Shown: positions 18,046-28,392, counted from the first letter of the stretch. The stretch is 64,000 nt of DNA from Gynuella sunshinyii YC6258 (GCF_000940805.1 NZ_CP007142.1:844593-908592), one strand, 5' to 3'. Numbers and translations are program-made. The notes: generated by a model from the letters alone, not told the origin.

Positions 18046-19422
18046 TTATTTCTTCAACCGGTAACACGGTTCATATTTGGAGCCGGGCAGTTTCATCCGG
18101 TGCTGTTCCACAAAGGCCTGCAGCAGCCGGTCAAGAGGCTCCATGATGCGGGGATCGCCATTGATCTCAAATGGTCCTTTTTCCTCGATGGTGCGAATTC
18201 CCTGTTCTTTCACATTGCCGGCGACAATGCCGGAAAATGCCCGTCTCAGGTTTGCAGCCAGTGTATGGACCGGTAATTTATGGCTCAGTTCGAGTTTGGC
18301 CATATTCTCATGGCTGGGTTCGAAGGGTTGTTGAAAAGCTTTGTCGATGGTCAGCAGCCAGTTAAAGTGAAAGGCATCCGCCATTTTGATTCGGAATTCC
18401 CGCACATCGTGCAGACCCTGGGCCATTTCGCGTGCCACCTGGGCAGGGTTGTCGATGATGATCTTATATTTCTGCTGAGCCTCGAACCCTAGCGTGGTAT
18501 TGATAAACTCGTGCAGTTCCTGGAAATAATTTTCTGATTCTTTCGGACCGGTCAGAATCAGCGGGAATGGAATTGAGACGTTTTCCGGGTGCAGCAGAAT
18601 ACCCAGGATGTACAGCAATTCTTCGGCGGTGCCGGCACCTCCCGGAAAAATAACAATACCATGACCGACCCGGACAAAGGCCTCCAGGCGTTTTTCGATA
18701 TCCGGCATGATGACCAGTTCATTGACGATCGGATTAGGCGCTTCGGCGGCGATGATGCCCGGTTCGGTAACACCGAGATAGCGGCCACCCTGAACGCGCT
18801 GCTTGGCATGGGCAATAATGGCGCCTTTCATCGGCCCTTTCATGGCACCGGGACCACAGCCGGTACAGATGTTCATGCCCCGCAGGCCGAGTTCATGACC
18901 GACGTTTTTGGTGTATTTGTATTCCCGGTTGTTGATTGAGTGACCACCCCAGCAAACTACCAGATTGGGTTCGCGGCCAGGTGCAAAGGCACGGGCATTA
19001 CGCAGGAAGCGAAACACGTATTCAGTAATGTCTTTACCACTTTTGAGATTTTCGACGTGAGTGTCGATACCGCTTTGACTGTAGACGATGTCGCGCAGGG
19101 CACTAAACAGCATTTCCCGGGTTGAGGCAATCATGTCATCGTCGACGAAGGCTTCAGCCGGTGCATTTTTAACGATCAGTTTGATGCCGCGATCCTGCTG
19201 TTCAAGTTCGATGTCAAAGTTGGGATAAGCTTCCAGCAGGGTTTTGGCGTTGTCGACATCAGACCCGGTGTTCAGGATCGCCAGCGCGCATCGCCGAAAC
19301 AGCTCATGCATGCCGTTCTGGCCAGTGGTTCTGACCTTGGCCACTTCCTGCTGGGACAATATTTCGAGACTTCCTCTGGGAGAAAGGGAAGCGCTTTTGA
19401 CTGCTCTGGTCGTTTGACTCAT
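18046..19422 (-). CDS. ppnN: Nucleotide 5'-monophosphate nucleosidase PpnN
   Basis: PpnN (YgdH) cleaves purine and pyrimidine nucleoside monophosphates to base and ribose 5-phosphate; in E. coli it is stimulated by (p)ppGpp. The 458 residues include the Rossmann-like LOG-family core with CTGCGPGAMKGPMKGA and the signature PGGAGTAEELLYI (PGGxGTxxE), plus the long N- and C-terminal extensions particular to PpnN. Length and domain order are normal. It is preceded by the YeeZ-like gene 15 bp upstream on the same strand. Confidence 0.92.
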   Translation of the reverse strand: MSQTTRAVKSASLSPRGSLEILSQQEVAKVRTTGQNGMHELFRRCALAILNTGSDVDNAKTLLEAYPNFDIELEQQDRGIKLIVKNAPAEAFVDDDMIASTREMLFSALRDIVYSQSGIDTHVENLKSGKDITEYVFRFLRNARAFAPGREPNLVVCWGGHSINNREYKYTKNVGHELGLRGMNICTGCGPGAMKGPMKGAIIAHAKQRVQGGRYLGVTEPGIIAAEAPNPIVNELVIMPDIEKRLEAFVRVGHGIVIFPGGAGTAEELLYILGILLHPENVSIPFPLILTGPKESENYFQELHEFINTTLGFEAQQKYKIIIDNPAQVAREMAQGLHDVREFRIKMADAFHFNWLLTIDKAFQQPFEPSHENMAKLELSHKLPVHTLAANLRRAFSGIVAGNVKEQGIRTIEEKGPFEINGDPRIMEPLDRLLQAFVEQHRMKLPGSKYEPCYRLKK

Positions 19423-19437
19423 GTTCTTTTCCTTACA

Positions 19438-20265
19438 TTAATACCGGGTCCGGTCCTGCAATAGTGCAGCATAACCGGTTTGGAAATCCGGATAGCGAAA
19501 CTGAAAGCCTGCCTGCTGCAGCCAGCTGCTGTGACAGCGTTTCCCCTTCGACATAGTCAGTTTAGCTGACTCCTGTGGATCGACATTAAGTTGCTGTTGC
19601 AGCCAGGTCAGAACCTCATTTTGACTGGCACCCTGACCATCGCAACCAAGTACAACTCCGGGATTCGCCTGACCGGACCGCCAACGGTTACATAAAAAGC
19701 TGATCAGCGCCACTGCATCTTCAACATGTATACGATTGCCAAAAGCCGTCTGTTCAGTCCGGCTCCCCTGGCTCGCCAGACGAATCATCCGGGTGCGCTC
19801 GGGACCGTAAATACCGGCCAGTCTGACGCTGCAATCCTGTTCTGCGAGCAATTGTTCTGTCTCTTTTAGAACTTCCCCCTGAGAATCTGCCGGCTCTGCC
19901 GGAGACTGCTCATCGACCCATTCGCCTTCGTTCTGACCATAGACCCGGGTTGAGGAAACAAACAGACAATGTTGGTGGGTAATGGTTGCCAGAGCCTGTT
20001 TGAGGCCATGGTAATAACTTTGCCGGTATCCGGTCACGCTGCGATCTGAGGCCGCGACACAGTAAACCATAATGTCGCAGGCATAATCGGCCAGCTGTTC
20101 AATGTCACTGGTGAGATCCAGGTATTTCATGTCGTAAGACCTGGGTATGTCATCCCGGCTGCGTTTGACGGCTAATACCGACAGATTGTTCTGTTGTGCC
20201 TCCTGGGCCAGCCGGGAGCCCAGATCACCTGCGCCAAGGATGATCAGAGAATAGTGTTTCGTCAT
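19438..20265 (-). CDS. NAD(P)-binding epimerase-like protein (YeeZ type)
   Basis: This is a short-chain dehydrogenase/epimerase-fold protein of about 275 residues. The nucleotide-binding motif LIILGAGDLGSRLAQ sits at the N-terminus, and the middle carries SSTRVYGQNEGEWVDEQSP, where the extended SDR YxxxK is replaced, as in YeeZ-like proteins. The ATG at 20265 (MTKHYS) is preferred to the one at 20289, which adds a charged tail without a ribosome site. The substrate is unknown. It is divergent from oxyR and probably co-transcribed with ppnN. Confidence 0.8.
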   Translation of the reverse strand: MTKHYSLIILGAGDLGSRLAQEAQQNNLSVLAVKRSRDDIPRSYDMKYLDLTSDIEQLADYACDIMVYCVAASDRSVTGYRQSYYHGLKQALATITHQHCLFVSSTRVYGQNEGEWVDEQSPAEPADSQGEVLKETEQLLAEQDCSVRLAGIYGPERTRMIRLASQGSRTEQTAFGNRIHVEDAVALISFLCNRWRSGQANPGVVLGCDGQGASQNEVLTWLQQQLNVDPQESAKLTMSKGKRCHSSWLQQAGFQFRYPDFQTGYAALLQDRTRY

Positions 20266-20381
20266 ATGCGGAGCCTTGTTCCGGGTCATGTTTGAGCTGT
20301 ATGTATTTTCAGTCTTGCGCTACCGGTCCGTGCCTGAATCGGTATAATCGGACCAGCTTTAAATGCGAATTATTCCTTATG

Positions 20382-21293
20382 ATGACATTGAATGAACTGA
20401 AATACCTCGTGGCTTTGTCGGAGCTGAAACACTTCGGCCAGGCCGCTGAGCAATGTTTTGTCAGTCAGCCAACGTTGAGCGTGGCCATTAAAAAGCTGGA
20501 AGAAAAGCTCAATGTGGCGTTGTTTGAGCGTCGTAACCAGCAGATTGATTTGACGCCTATTGGCATGCATATCGTGCAACGGGCCCGCAAGGTGCTCCAG
20601 GAGGTCAGCGATATTCAGGCCATCGCCCAGAACTCCCAGGATCCGCTGCAGGGTGAAATCCGCCTTGGTGCGATTTTCACGATTGCTCCTTATTTGTTGC
20701 CTGTCGTAATTCCTGAACTGCATCAACAGGCTCCAAAGATGCCTTTGTATATCGAAGAAAACTTTACCGCCAGTTTGCGCAAACAGCTGATCGCCGGTGA
20801 GATCGATGCGGCAGTGGTGGCGATGCCCTTTACCGGCACAGACCTGGTAACCCGGCCATTGTATGAAGAAGAGTTTGTGGTGTTGGCACCCTATAGTCAT
20901 CCGGTCGCGCAAATGGCCAGTGTCTCACAGGAACAACTGGCGGATGAAACCCTGCTGTTGCTGGGTGAGGGTCATTGTGTCCGGGATCAGATCATGCAGT
21001 CCTGTCCGGCCATTCAACAGTCTACTGCGGAGAAGTCAGCACCGATGCGCTCCCTGACCTCCGGCAGTTCACTGGAGACTTTGAAATACATGGTGGCATC
21101 CGGCATGGGGTTGACCATACTGCCGAGCTCTGCAGCCAGACTTGGGCAATATAACCCCAATCTGATCAAAGTGGTGCCGTTCGCTGCCAATCCACCCACC
21201 CGCACCGTAGCGCTTTCCTGGCGGGCCACATATACCCGACCGAAAGCCATGGAGTTAATCGCCAGTGTCATTAAGCACAGCCACGACACTTAA
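20382..21293 (+). CDS. oxyR: Peroxide-sensing regulator OxyR
   Basis: OxyR is a LysR-family activator that forms an intramolecular disulfide on peroxide exposure and induces catalase and peroxidase genes. The helix-turn-helix reads FGQAAEQCFVSQPTLSVAIKKLEE. With the ATG at 20382 the redox motif GHCVRDQIMQSC places its cysteines at 199 and 208, exactly the numbering of E. coli OxyR, which supports this start over the longer frame from 20292 or the Met one codon earlier. The 303-residue length fits. The recG start lies inside the end of this gene, a coupling also seen in pseudomonads. Confidence 0.95.
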   Translation: MTLNELKYLVALSELKHFGQAAEQCFVSQPTLSVAIKKLEEKLNVALFERRNQQIDLTPIGMHIVQRARKVLQEVSDIQAIAQNSQDPLQGEIRLGAIFTIAPYLLPVVIPELHQQAPKMPLYIEENFTASLRKQLIAGEIDAAVVAMPFTGTDLVTRPLYEEEFVVLAPYSHPVAQMASVSQEQLADETLLLLGEGHCVRDQIMQSCPAIQQSTAEKSAPMRSLTSGSSLETLKYMVASGMGLTILPSSAARLGQYNPNLIKVVPFAANPPTRTVALSWRATYTRPKAMELIASVIKHSHDT

Positions 21294-23343
21294 ACTGACC
21301 AACCTCAAGGGCGTCGGTGAAAAACTGGTTGAGAAGCTTAATAAAATCGGCGTTTTTCAACCACTGGATCTGTTGTTTCATCTGCCATACCGCTACCAGG
21401 ACCGTACTCGTATCGCGCCAATCGGTGGGTTGCGCTTTGGCCAGGCGGTGGTAGTGGAGGCAGAGGTCCGCGCTGCTCAGGTGGTGTTTGGCAAGCGCCG
21501 GTCGCTGGTGGTGCGGGTACAGGATGGTACCGGTACGCTGACTCTACGATTCTTTCATTTCAGCGCTGCCCAGAAAAATCAGTTTGTCGCGGGTAACCGG
21601 GTTCGCTGTTACGGTGAGGTCCGTACTGGCAGTACCGGCTATGAAATGTACCACCCGGAATACAAACTGTTGAATACGGTCGCCGCAAGTCCGTTGGAAA
21701 ACAGTCTGACGCCACTGTATCCGACCACAGAAGGATTGAACCAGACGCGCATACGATTGTTGGTGGATCAGGTGCTGCCACATGTCAGGCAGCTGCCGGA
21801 CTACGTTCCGGAAGTGCTGCTGCAGAAGTTTCAGCTGCCGACATTGGCTCAGGCGGTTCAGGAACTCCATCATCCTTCCACCGATACCCGACTGGATCTG
21901 TTTGAACAGGGGCAGCATCCGGCTCAGCGACGGCTGGCGCTGGAGGAGTTACTGGCCCACAACCTCAGCCTCAAGCAGCTCAAACAGCAGGCACAGCTGG
22001 AACCGGCGGTGGCCATGCCGTTGCAGGGACATCATGTGGAGGCATTGAAAGCCCGGCTACCGTTTCAGCTGACGGGCGCACAGCTGCGGGTGTTTACTGA
22101 ACTCAGCGCTGACATGTGTCGCAGGGTGCCCATGATGCGGCTGGTTCAGGGAGATGTCGGTTCAGGCAAAACCATGGTGGCGGTGCTGGCAGCATTGCAG
22201 GCGGTGGAAAACGGTTTTCAGTGTGCGTTGATGGTGCCCACGGAAATTCTGGCGGAGCAGCATTTCAATAACATCCGTCAGCTGGTGAATCCGTTGGGAC
22301 TCGGTGTGGCATGGCTGGTTGGCAAACACAACAAAAAAATCCGCGAACAACAGCTGGCGGAAGTTGCTGATGGCCGCGCCGCGATTGTTGTTGGTACTCA
22401 TGCGCTGTTTCAGGAATCAGTGCATTTTCATCGTTTGGGGTTGATTATCATCGACGAGCAGCATCGGTTTGGGGTTCATCAGCGGCTGGCGTTACGGGAA
22501 AAAGGCCAGAGCAGTGGCCAGATTCCTCATCAGCTGATTATGACTGCCACACCGATTCCCAGAACTCTGACCATGAGTGCCTACGCTGATCTGGATTGTT
22601 CCATCATCGATGAACTGCCACCGGGTCGTAAACCGGTGGTGACCACGACCATCAGTGATCAGCGTCGGGCTGATGTTATTGCCAGGGTGGCCAGTGCCTG
22701 TCAGTCAGGCCGGCAGGTTTATTGGGTGTGTACGCTGATTGAGGAGTCTGAAGAGTTACAATGCCAGGCCGCCGAAGACACTGCTGCGGATCTGGCTCTG
22801 GCATTGCCGCAGTTGCGGATCGGTCTGGTGCATGGCCGCATGAAGGCAGCACAAAAGGCCGAAGTGATGGAGCGTTTCAAAAGTGGGGAGTTACATCTGC
22901 TGGTGGCCACCACGGTGATCGAGGTCGGAGTGGATGTGCCCAATGCCTCGGTGATGATCATCGAAAACCCTGAACGTCTCGGGTTGGCTCAGTTGCATCA
23001 ATTACGCGGGCGCGTTGGTCGGGGGGATCAGGAGAGTTTTTGTGTGTTGGTGTATGGAGCTTCTTTGTCACAGCAGGGCAAGGAGCGTCTGCAGGTGATG
23101 AAGGAAACCAATGATGGTTTCAAAATCGCAGAAAAAGACCTGGAATTGCGTGGACCAGGAGAAGTGCTGGGAACCAGACAGACCGGACTCATGCAATTTA
23201 AAGTGGCAGATCTGCAACGTGACGCAGGAATGCTGGATGATGTACAGTGGCTGGCAGAACAACTTCTTACATATTATCCGGAAAATGTAGAACCGGTTAT
23301 CAAACGATGGATTCCCGATGGTGAGAAATACGGCAAAGTCTGA
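21265..23343 (+). CDS. recG: ATP-dependent DNA helicase RecG
   Basis: RecG reverses stalled replication forks and branch-migrates Holliday junctions. In 692 residues it has the N-terminal wedge with LLFHLPYRYQDRT, Walker A GDVGSGKT (about residue 293), motif II as IIDEQHRFGV, motif III TATPIPRT, motif VI LHQLRGRVGRG and the TRG segment. The GTG at 21265 lies 29 bp inside oxyR, with GGAG 11 bases before it. The early residues LTNLKGVGEKLVEKL match RecG openings, so the overlap looks real. Confidence 0.96.
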   Translation: MSLSTATTLKLTNLKGVGEKLVEKLNKIGVFQPLDLLFHLPYRYQDRTRIAPIGGLRFGQAVVVEAEVRAAQVVFGKRRSLVVRVQDGTGTLTLRFFHFSAAQKNQFVAGNRVRCYGEVRTGSTGYEMYHPEYKLLNTVAASPLENSLTPLYPTTEGLNQTRIRLLVDQVLPHVRQLPDYVPEVLLQKFQLPTLAQAVQELHHPSTDTRLDLFEQGQHPAQRRLALEELLAHNLSLKQLKQQAQLEPAVAMPLQGHHVEALKARLPFQLTGAQLRVFTELSADMCRRVPMMRLVQGDVGSGKTMVAVLAALQAVENGFQCALMVPTEILAEQHFNNIRQLVNPLGLGVAWLVGKHNKKIREQQLAEVADGRAAIVVGTHALFQESVHFHRLGLIIIDEQHRFGVHQRLALREKGQSSGQIPHQLIMTATPIPRTLTMSAYADLDCSIIDELPPGRKPVVTTTISDQRRADVIARVASACQSGRQVYWVCTLIEESEELQCQAAEDTAADLALALPQLRIGLVHGRMKAAQKAEVMERFKSGELHLLVATTVIEVGVDVPNASVMIIENPERLGLAQLHQLRGRVGRGDQESFCVLVYGASLSQQGKERLQVMKETNDGFKIAEKDLELRGPGEVLGTRQTGLMQFKVADLQRDAGMLDDVQWLAEQLLTYYPENVEPVIKRWIPDGEKYGKV

Positions 23344-23390
23344 CGAACGTTCTACACTGAAGGAAGATCGCAAAACATCGGGTACCCTCT

Positions 23391-24767
23391 ATGTCTGATT
23401 TACCTATTTTGGTTCAGCAGTACTTATCCAATCATCATCTTTCTCATCATATTTTATCTACGCCGACATTTGAGTTACCGGTGACTGTGGAAGTAACACT
23501 ACTGGAGGATGAGAGTGGACGGGTACAGCTGTTTTCATCATCCAACTGTTTGCTGGAAAAACACCGGCTGAAAGCCGTCACCGGTCGTGATCTGAAAGCC
23601 GTCAGCCTGCTGGAACAGCAGAAGCTCAAGCATAAACTCGGCTTGTCGAATTTTCCGGCGCTCGATGGTTTGTTGCCTTACGAAACCTGGATAGATAAAA
23701 GCGTTTTTCTGAGTGATCCGGTTTATATCCGGGCGGGTAATGAAGAAAAGCTGATCAGTCTCGAAGATGTCAAAAAGTTATATTTGAGCGAACAGGTGAG
23801 AGAAGTCGATCTGTGCCGGAGAATCCCAGTGAGTGAGATCGAATATCACATGGGAGTCGAGCAGGATCAGAATGAGATCCACAGTGCTATTCGTAACCTG
23901 ACGTCGCTGCGCATTAAAAAGCGGATTGAGGAAACCCTTGATATTCCGCCATTGTCAGCAACCGCAGAAGCCATTATCCGGCTCAGAGTCGATCCCGATG
24001 CTGATGTGAACAAGCTGGCGGGCATAGTTGAGCGCGATCCTCCGTTGGCAGCTCAGGTGGTCAGTTGGGCGAGTTCATCCTATTATGCCGCGCCGGGCTC
24101 CATCAGATCGGTCCAGGATGCCATTATCCGGGTGTTGGGATACGACCTGGTCATGAACCTGGCGCTCGGGTTGTCCCTCGGCAAAATCCTTAATCTGCCC
24201 AAACATGAAGCGGAGGGTAGCTCGCCCTATTGGAAGCAGGCTGTATATATGGCCGCTACGGTGGTGAAGCTTAAAGATCTGATTCCGCCGGCGCTGCGAC
24301 CAGGGTTTGGACTGACCTATCTGAGCGGATTATTGCATAACTTCGGTTATCTGGTTCTGGCACATTCATTTCCTCCCCATTTTGATCAGATCATTCAACA
24401 CTTGGAGCTGAATCCGCATTTGAATCCCATGCATGTGGAACGTCATATTCTGGGGATTTCCCGTGAACAGATTGCGGCCGCCTTACTAAAGTCCTGGAAT
24501 CTGCCGGAAGAGGTGTGTGTCGGGATTCGTTATCTGCAAGAGCCTGATTATGCCGGGGTTTATAGTGATTATGCTCACTTGAATTATCTGGCGTTAAGGT
24601 TGCTTAGAAAGTACCGTCTGCTGTCAGGGCCGGATGAACAGATTGATACATCCATTTTTAAAAACCTGTACATGAACGCTGATGAAATACCCTCTGTAAT
24701 GGAAGAAATCGTTGCTTCGAGAGAGGAGCTGGACGCCATCAGCCAAAGTCTGAGCGATCCGGTATGA
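23391..24767 (+). CDS. YbaK-like plus HDOD signalling protein
   Basis: This 458-residue protein has a YbaK/aminoacyl-tRNA-deacylase-like N-terminal domain (about 1-150, with KLKHKLGLSNFPALDGL) and a C-terminal HDOD domain (about 185-400). The latter shows LPPLSATAEAIIRLRVDPDADVNKLAGIVERDPPLAAQVV and later GLLHNFGYLVL and the helix around SREQIAAALLKSW. HDOD domains resemble HD hydrolases without the full catalytic set and usually act as scaffolds. An arrangement of this kind after recG also occurs in pseudomonads. The function is unknown; a regulatory role is inferred. Confidence 0.82.
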   Translation: MSDLPILVQQYLSNHHLSHHILSTPTFELPVTVEVTLLEDESGRVQLFSSSNCLLEKHRLKAVTGRDLKAVSLLEQQKLKHKLGLSNFPALDGLLPYETWIDKSVFLSDPVYIRAGNEEKLISLEDVKKLYLSEQVREVDLCRRIPVSEIEYHMGVEQDQNEIHSAIRNLTSLRIKKRIEETLDIPPLSATAEAIIRLRVDPDADVNKLAGIVERDPPLAAQVVSWASSSYYAAPGSIRSVQDAIIRVLGYDLVMNLALGLSLGKILNLPKHEAEGSSPYWKQAVYMAATVVKLKDLIPPALRPGFGLTYLSGLLHNFGYLVLAHSFPPHFDQIIQHLELNPHLNPMHVERHILGISREQIAAALLKSWNLPEEVCVGIRYLQEPDYAGVYSDYAHLNYLALRLLRKYRLLSGPDEQIDTSIFKNLYMNADEIPSVMEEIVASREELDAISQSLSDPV

Positions 24768-25036
24768 GCGTATGTATCCACTCATGAATGCCAATAAAAA
24801 TAATATGAACTAAGTGCTTTGGTGACATATTTCAGACTTTTCACAAAAAACGGAATATTAGAGTTTTTTTTATTTGAAAATATTATAAAACAAGTGGCTT
24901 TGAACGGTGCTTTTGCCATACGGACCGAAATATCTGGTCTATAAATATATCTCCACAATTTTGTAAATATGTGTTGTTTTTTATAGGGGTTTGTAACGAC
25001 ACATATGAGTGATGTTTTAATTCTGGAGATGGAAAA

Positions 25037-25267
25037 ATGTCGAATACATCCAGCAGTTCACTTCATCAGATTGATATCAATCAGCTTCAGGATGAAGACT
25101 ATAATCAGGCAAGAAGTGTGACATCAAGAAGTCGTGTTCGTGACGCTGTAGCTGCCGACGTGGAAGCTTTTTTGAAAAACGGCGGCTCTGTCACAGAGGT
25201 ACCTAAAGGATTGCGCGCCGACCCGCCTAAAAAACCAAGTAATGCCTATGGCTCCCGGCCCATCTGA
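25037..25267 (+). CDS. sutA: SutA-like RNA polymerase-associated regulator
   Basis: This 76-residue protein ends in DPPKKPSNAYGSRPI, which closely matches the carboxyl end I recall for Pseudomonas aeruginosa SutA, preceded by EAFLKNGGSVTEVP in place of SutA's EEFLSRGG segment. SutA binds RNA polymerase and raises transcription of housekeeping genes in slow-growing cells. This version is shorter than the roughly 105-residue Pseudomonas protein and lacks its long acidic N-terminal tail; the first 35 residues are Ser/Gln/Asp-rich instead. A GGAG ribosome site lies 8 bases before the ATG. A long AT-rich leader precedes it and a hairpin follows. Confidence 0.65.
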   Translation: MSNTSSSSLHQIDINQLQDEDYNQARSVTSRSRVRDAVAADVEAFLKNGGSVTEVPKGLRADPPKKPSNAYGSRPI

Positions 25268-25274
25268 CGAGACA

Positions 25275-25305
25275 CCGGAGGCCCATGTCGGGCTTCCGGC
25301 TTGAT
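25275..25305 (+). terminator. Terminator after the sutA-like gene
   Basis: Arms CCGGAGGCCC (25275-25284) and GGGCTTCCGG (25290-25299) pair with a single mismatch around a 5-base loop and are followed by TTGATAATATTT. It sits 8 bp after the sutA-like stop and just before the convergent aapP stop, so it probably ends the plus-strand transcript. The T run is weak. Confidence 0.6.
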
Positions 25306-25310
25306 AATAT

Positions 25311-26078
25311 TTAGTGGTTAAGGATCTGTGACAGGAATAACTGGGTCCGTTCGTTTTGAGGATTATCAAAGAACTCTTCAGGTTTGTTTTCCTCAATGAT
25401 CTCGCCACCGTCCATAAAGATGACCCGGTCAGCGACTTTTCGGGCAAAGCCCATCTCGTGTGTTACGCACAGCATGGTCATTCCATCCTTGGCCAGAGAG
25501 GTCATAACGTCGAGAACCTCAGCAATCATTTCCGGATCCAATGCACTGGTCGGCTCGTCAAACAGCATGATTTCCGGCTGCATGCACAGCGAGCGGGCGA
25601 TTGCCACGCGCTGTTGCTGGCCGCCGGAAAGCTGGCCGGGAAATTTTTTCGCCTGATTGGAAATCTTAACCCGTTCCAGATAATGCATGGCCAGCTCTTC
25701 AGCTTCTTTTTTGGATGTTTTACGCACCCAGATTGGAGCCAGGGTCAGGTTATCGAGAATGCTCAAGTGCGGAAACAGGTTAAAGTGCTGAAAGCACATA
25801 CCCACTTCGCGACGGACTTCTTCAATGTTTTTAACATCGTTGGTCAGTTCCGTGTTCTTGATTATGATGCGGCCCTGCTGGTGTTCTTCCAGACGGTTGA
25901 TACACCGGATCATAGTTGATTTCCCTGAGCCCGAAGGACCACAAACGACAATCCGTTCGCCTTTTTTTACTTCCAGGTTTATGTTCTTCAGTACGTGAAA
26001 CTCTCCGTACCACTTATGCATGTTTTGAATACGGATAACAATGGCATCCGACAGGAACTGGTTCTGTATATTACTCAT
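25311..26078 (-). CDS. aapP: Polar amino-acid ABC transporter ATPase (AapP type)
   Basis: This is the cytoplasmic ATPase of an amino-acid importer, 255 residues. It has Walker [10 protein letters not shown], the ABC signature [15 protein letters not shown], Walker [15 protein letters not shown] and the His switch [15 protein letters not shown]. It lies 13 bp after aapM in an aapJ-aapQ-aapM-aapP order, that of the general amino-acid permease of rhizobia and relatives. Substrate range is inferred to be broad L-amino acids from that match. Confidence 0.93.
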   Translation of the reverse strand: MSNIQNQFLSDAIVIRIQNMHKWYGEFHVLKNINLEVKKGERIVVCGPSGSGKSTMIRCINRLEEHQQGRIIIKNTELTNDVKNIEEVRREVGMCFQHFNLFPHLSILDNLTLAPIWVRKTSKKEAEELAMHYLERVKISNQAKKFPGQLSGGQQQRVAIARSLCMQPEIMLFDEPTSALDPEMIAEVLDVMTSLAKDGMTMLCVTHEMGFARKVADRVIFMDGGEIIEENKPEEFFDNPQNERTQLFLSQILNH

Positions 26079-26091
26079 GGTAGAGAATTCC

Positions 26092-27204
26092 TTAACGTTT
26101 ATGACCGGTATTCAACAGCCTTTCGAGGCGTTGTGAGTAGCGGCTCATACCGAAACAAAATACGAAATAACCGAAGGCAGCGAACACATATCCCTCGATC
26201 GTAAAGGCCAGCCACTCTGGATTAGTGGATGCTGATTGTGCCATCCCCAGCAGATCGAACAGGCCAATAATCAATACCAGGGTGGTATCTTTAAACAGCC
26301 CGATAAACGTATTGACGATGCCGGGGATTACCAGCTTAAGGGCTTGTGGCAGTATCACCAGCAACATGCTTTTCCAGAAATTGAGACCAAGCGCGGCAGC
26401 GGCTTCGTACTGGCCTTTGGGAATAGCCTGCAGACCACCACGTATCACTTCAGCCATGTAGGCTGATGAGAACAGTGCCACTCCGATCAGTGCGCGAATC
26501 AGTTTATCTGGATTCAGGTCATCCGGGACAAATAACGGGAACATGACTGAGGCCATGAATAATACCGTAATCAACGGAATGCCACGCCAGAACTCGATGA
26601 AGGCCACGCATATCGCGCGAATGATCGGCATGGTGGAACGACGTCCCAATGCCAGCAAAATACCGATAGGCAAAGAGGCTACAATACCGGTTACGGCGAT
26701 GACGAGTGTCAGAAACAATCCACCCCACAATGGCGTTTCGATAACTTCCAATCCCATGCCACCGTAAAACAGGAAATAACACAGGATCGGATATACAAGC
26801 AGCAGAAACCCTACAATAAATGCTTTTACTTTGCCCGGGACAACGCTGAAGAACAGTGGAATGGCGCTGGCAATGCAAAGCACGTAGGCCAGTTCTATCC
26901 GCCAGATCTGATCACCTGGAAAGCGACCGAACATCAGTTGCTGGAACCAGACTTTGATGAATACCCAGCAAGCCCCTTCACGACTGCATGCGTCCGCCGA
27001 GTTGCCGGACCAGTCCGCAGAAATAATGGCCCAATCGAGGAATGGTGGAATGGTGATATAAAGCAGCAGTAAAGCCAGTAACGTTAATATGCTATTGGCC
27101 ACACCGTTAAATAAATTGTGCTTGATCCAGGCAACCGGCCCAATCAGATTTTTAGGTGGTGGCAAATTAGGATGTTGACCGGGTTGATAAGTTTGATTCG
27201 TCAT
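26092..27204 (-). CDS. aapM: Amino-acid ABC transporter permease (AapM type)
   Basis: This 370-residue permease has about eight membrane segments. The long N-terminal portion with three or four extra helices before the BPD_transp core is the AapM/BztC feature. The core reads [24 protein letters not shown], then [27 protein letters not shown], the EAA loop that contacts the ATPase. It directly abuts aapQ (stop and start within 1 bp). Confidence 0.92.
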   Translation of the reverse strand: MTNQTYQPGQHPNLPPPKNLIGPVAWIKHNLFNGVANSILTLLALLLLYITIPPFLDWAIISADWSGNSADACSREGACWVFIKVWFQQLMFGRFPGDQIWRIELAYVLCIASAIPLFFSVVPGKVKAFIVGFLLLVYPILCYFLFYGGMGLEVIETPLWGGLFLTLVIAVTGIVASLPIGILLALGRRSTMPIIRAICVAFIEFWRGIPLITVLFMASVMFPLFVPDDLNPDKLIRALIGVALFSSAYMAEVIRGGLQAIPKGQYEAAAALGLNFWKSMLLVILPQALKLVIPGIVNTFIGLFKDTTLVLIIGLFDLLGMAQSASTNPEWLAFTIEGYVFAAFGYFVFCFGMSRYSQRLERLLNTGHKR

Positions 27205-28392
27205 CTATCGCTCCACCAGTGCCATACGGGCGTTGTACCAGTTCATCAGTGTCGAAATCAGCAGACTCAGTCCCAAATAAACTGACAATGTCATGGCCAT
27301 GATTTCCACAGCCTGACCGGTTTGGTTCAGAGTCGTACCGGCAAATACCGCGACCAGGTCAGGATATGCAATTGCAGCCGCCAATGAGGAATTCTTGGTC
27401 AGATTCAGATATTGGCTGGTCAGCGGCGGAATAATCACTCTCAAGGCCTGCGGAATAATAATCAGGCGGGTGGTCAGATTTGGCCGCAGTCCGAGTGCGT
27501 AAGCCGCTTCCGTTTGTCCTTTATTCACCGCCATGATGCCTGAACGGACAATCTCGGCGATAAAAGAAGATGTGTAGATCGATAAGGCAAACAGTAGGGA
27601 ACAGAATTCGGGGGTGAGAACCATTCCTCCTTTAAAGTTAAAGCCTTTAAGTTCCGGGAAATCCCAGCTCATCGGGAAACCGGTAATAATGGCCGCCAGT
27701 AGTGGCATGCCGATGATAATACCCAGAGATGTCAATAATACCGGGAACTGTTCACCGGTTTTTTCCTGTCTTTTCTTGGCCCAGCGACGCATGAAAAATA
27801 TGCCGATGATCGCTACGATCAATGCTGCCCATATCAGCCCAAAGCCGGATTCGAAAATTGGCTTTGGCATATAAAGACCACGGTTTGATAGAAAAATGCT
27901 ATCAAACCAGTCGATGGCTGCTTTTGGTTTTGGCAGTGGCCGAAGCACTGCGAAATACCAGAAAAACAGTTGCAGTAGTAATGGAATGTTACGCAGGGTG
28001 TCAACGTAGATCATGGCGATTTTGGCGACTATCCAGTTAGAGGACAACCTCGCCACCCCCATGATAAAGCCCAGTACCGTAGCCAGCATGATACCCAGAA
28101 AGGATACCAGCAGGGTGTTCATTAATCCTACCCAGAAAACTCTTCCATAACTTGAGCTTTCATCGTATTCAATCAGGGTCTCTGAGATGGAAAACCCGGA
28201 ACTCGTGGAAAGAAAATCAAAACCTGATGCAATACCTCTGGCTGCAAGGTTCATCATGGTATTGTTTATCAGCGTGTATATCACATACAGAACAAGACTC
28301 AGCACGAGAACCTGAAAAAACATGGCTGTGACGTTCGGGTCACGCCAGGCTGGCGGCTTTGCCGGTCTGCTCGAATCGATTTGAGCGCTCAA
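27205..28392 (-). CDS. aapQ: Amino-acid ABC transporter permease (AapQ type)
   Basis: This is the second permease of the transporter, 395 residues, with an N-terminal hydrophobic segment VLVLSLVLYVIYTLINN and a large insert typical of AapQ/BztB. The core has DTLRNIPLLLQLFFWYF and the EAA loop IVRSGIMAVNKGQTEAAYALGLR. It forms a heterodimer with AapM. It lies 236 bp downstream of aapJ, separated from it by the hairpin at 28571. Confidence 0.92.
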   Translation of the reverse strand: MSAQIDSSRPAKPPAWRDPNVTAMFFQVLVLSLVLYVIYTLINNTMMNLAARGIASGFDFLSTSSGFSISETLIEYDESSSYGRVFWVGLMNTLLVSFLGIMLATVLGFIMGVARLSSNWIVAKIAMIYVDTLRNIPLLLQLFFWYFAVLRPLPKPKAAIDWFDSIFLSNRGLYMPKPIFESGFGLIWAALIVAIIGIFFMRRWAKKRQEKTGEQFPVLLTSLGIIIGMPLLAAIITGFPMSWDFPELKGFNFKGGMVLTPEFCSLLFALSIYTSSFIAEIVRSGIMAVNKGQTEAAYALGLRPNLTTRLIIIPQALRVIIPPLTSQYLNLTKNSSLAAAIAYPDLVAVFAGTTLNQTGQAVEIMAMTLSVYLGLSLLISTLMNWYNARMALVER

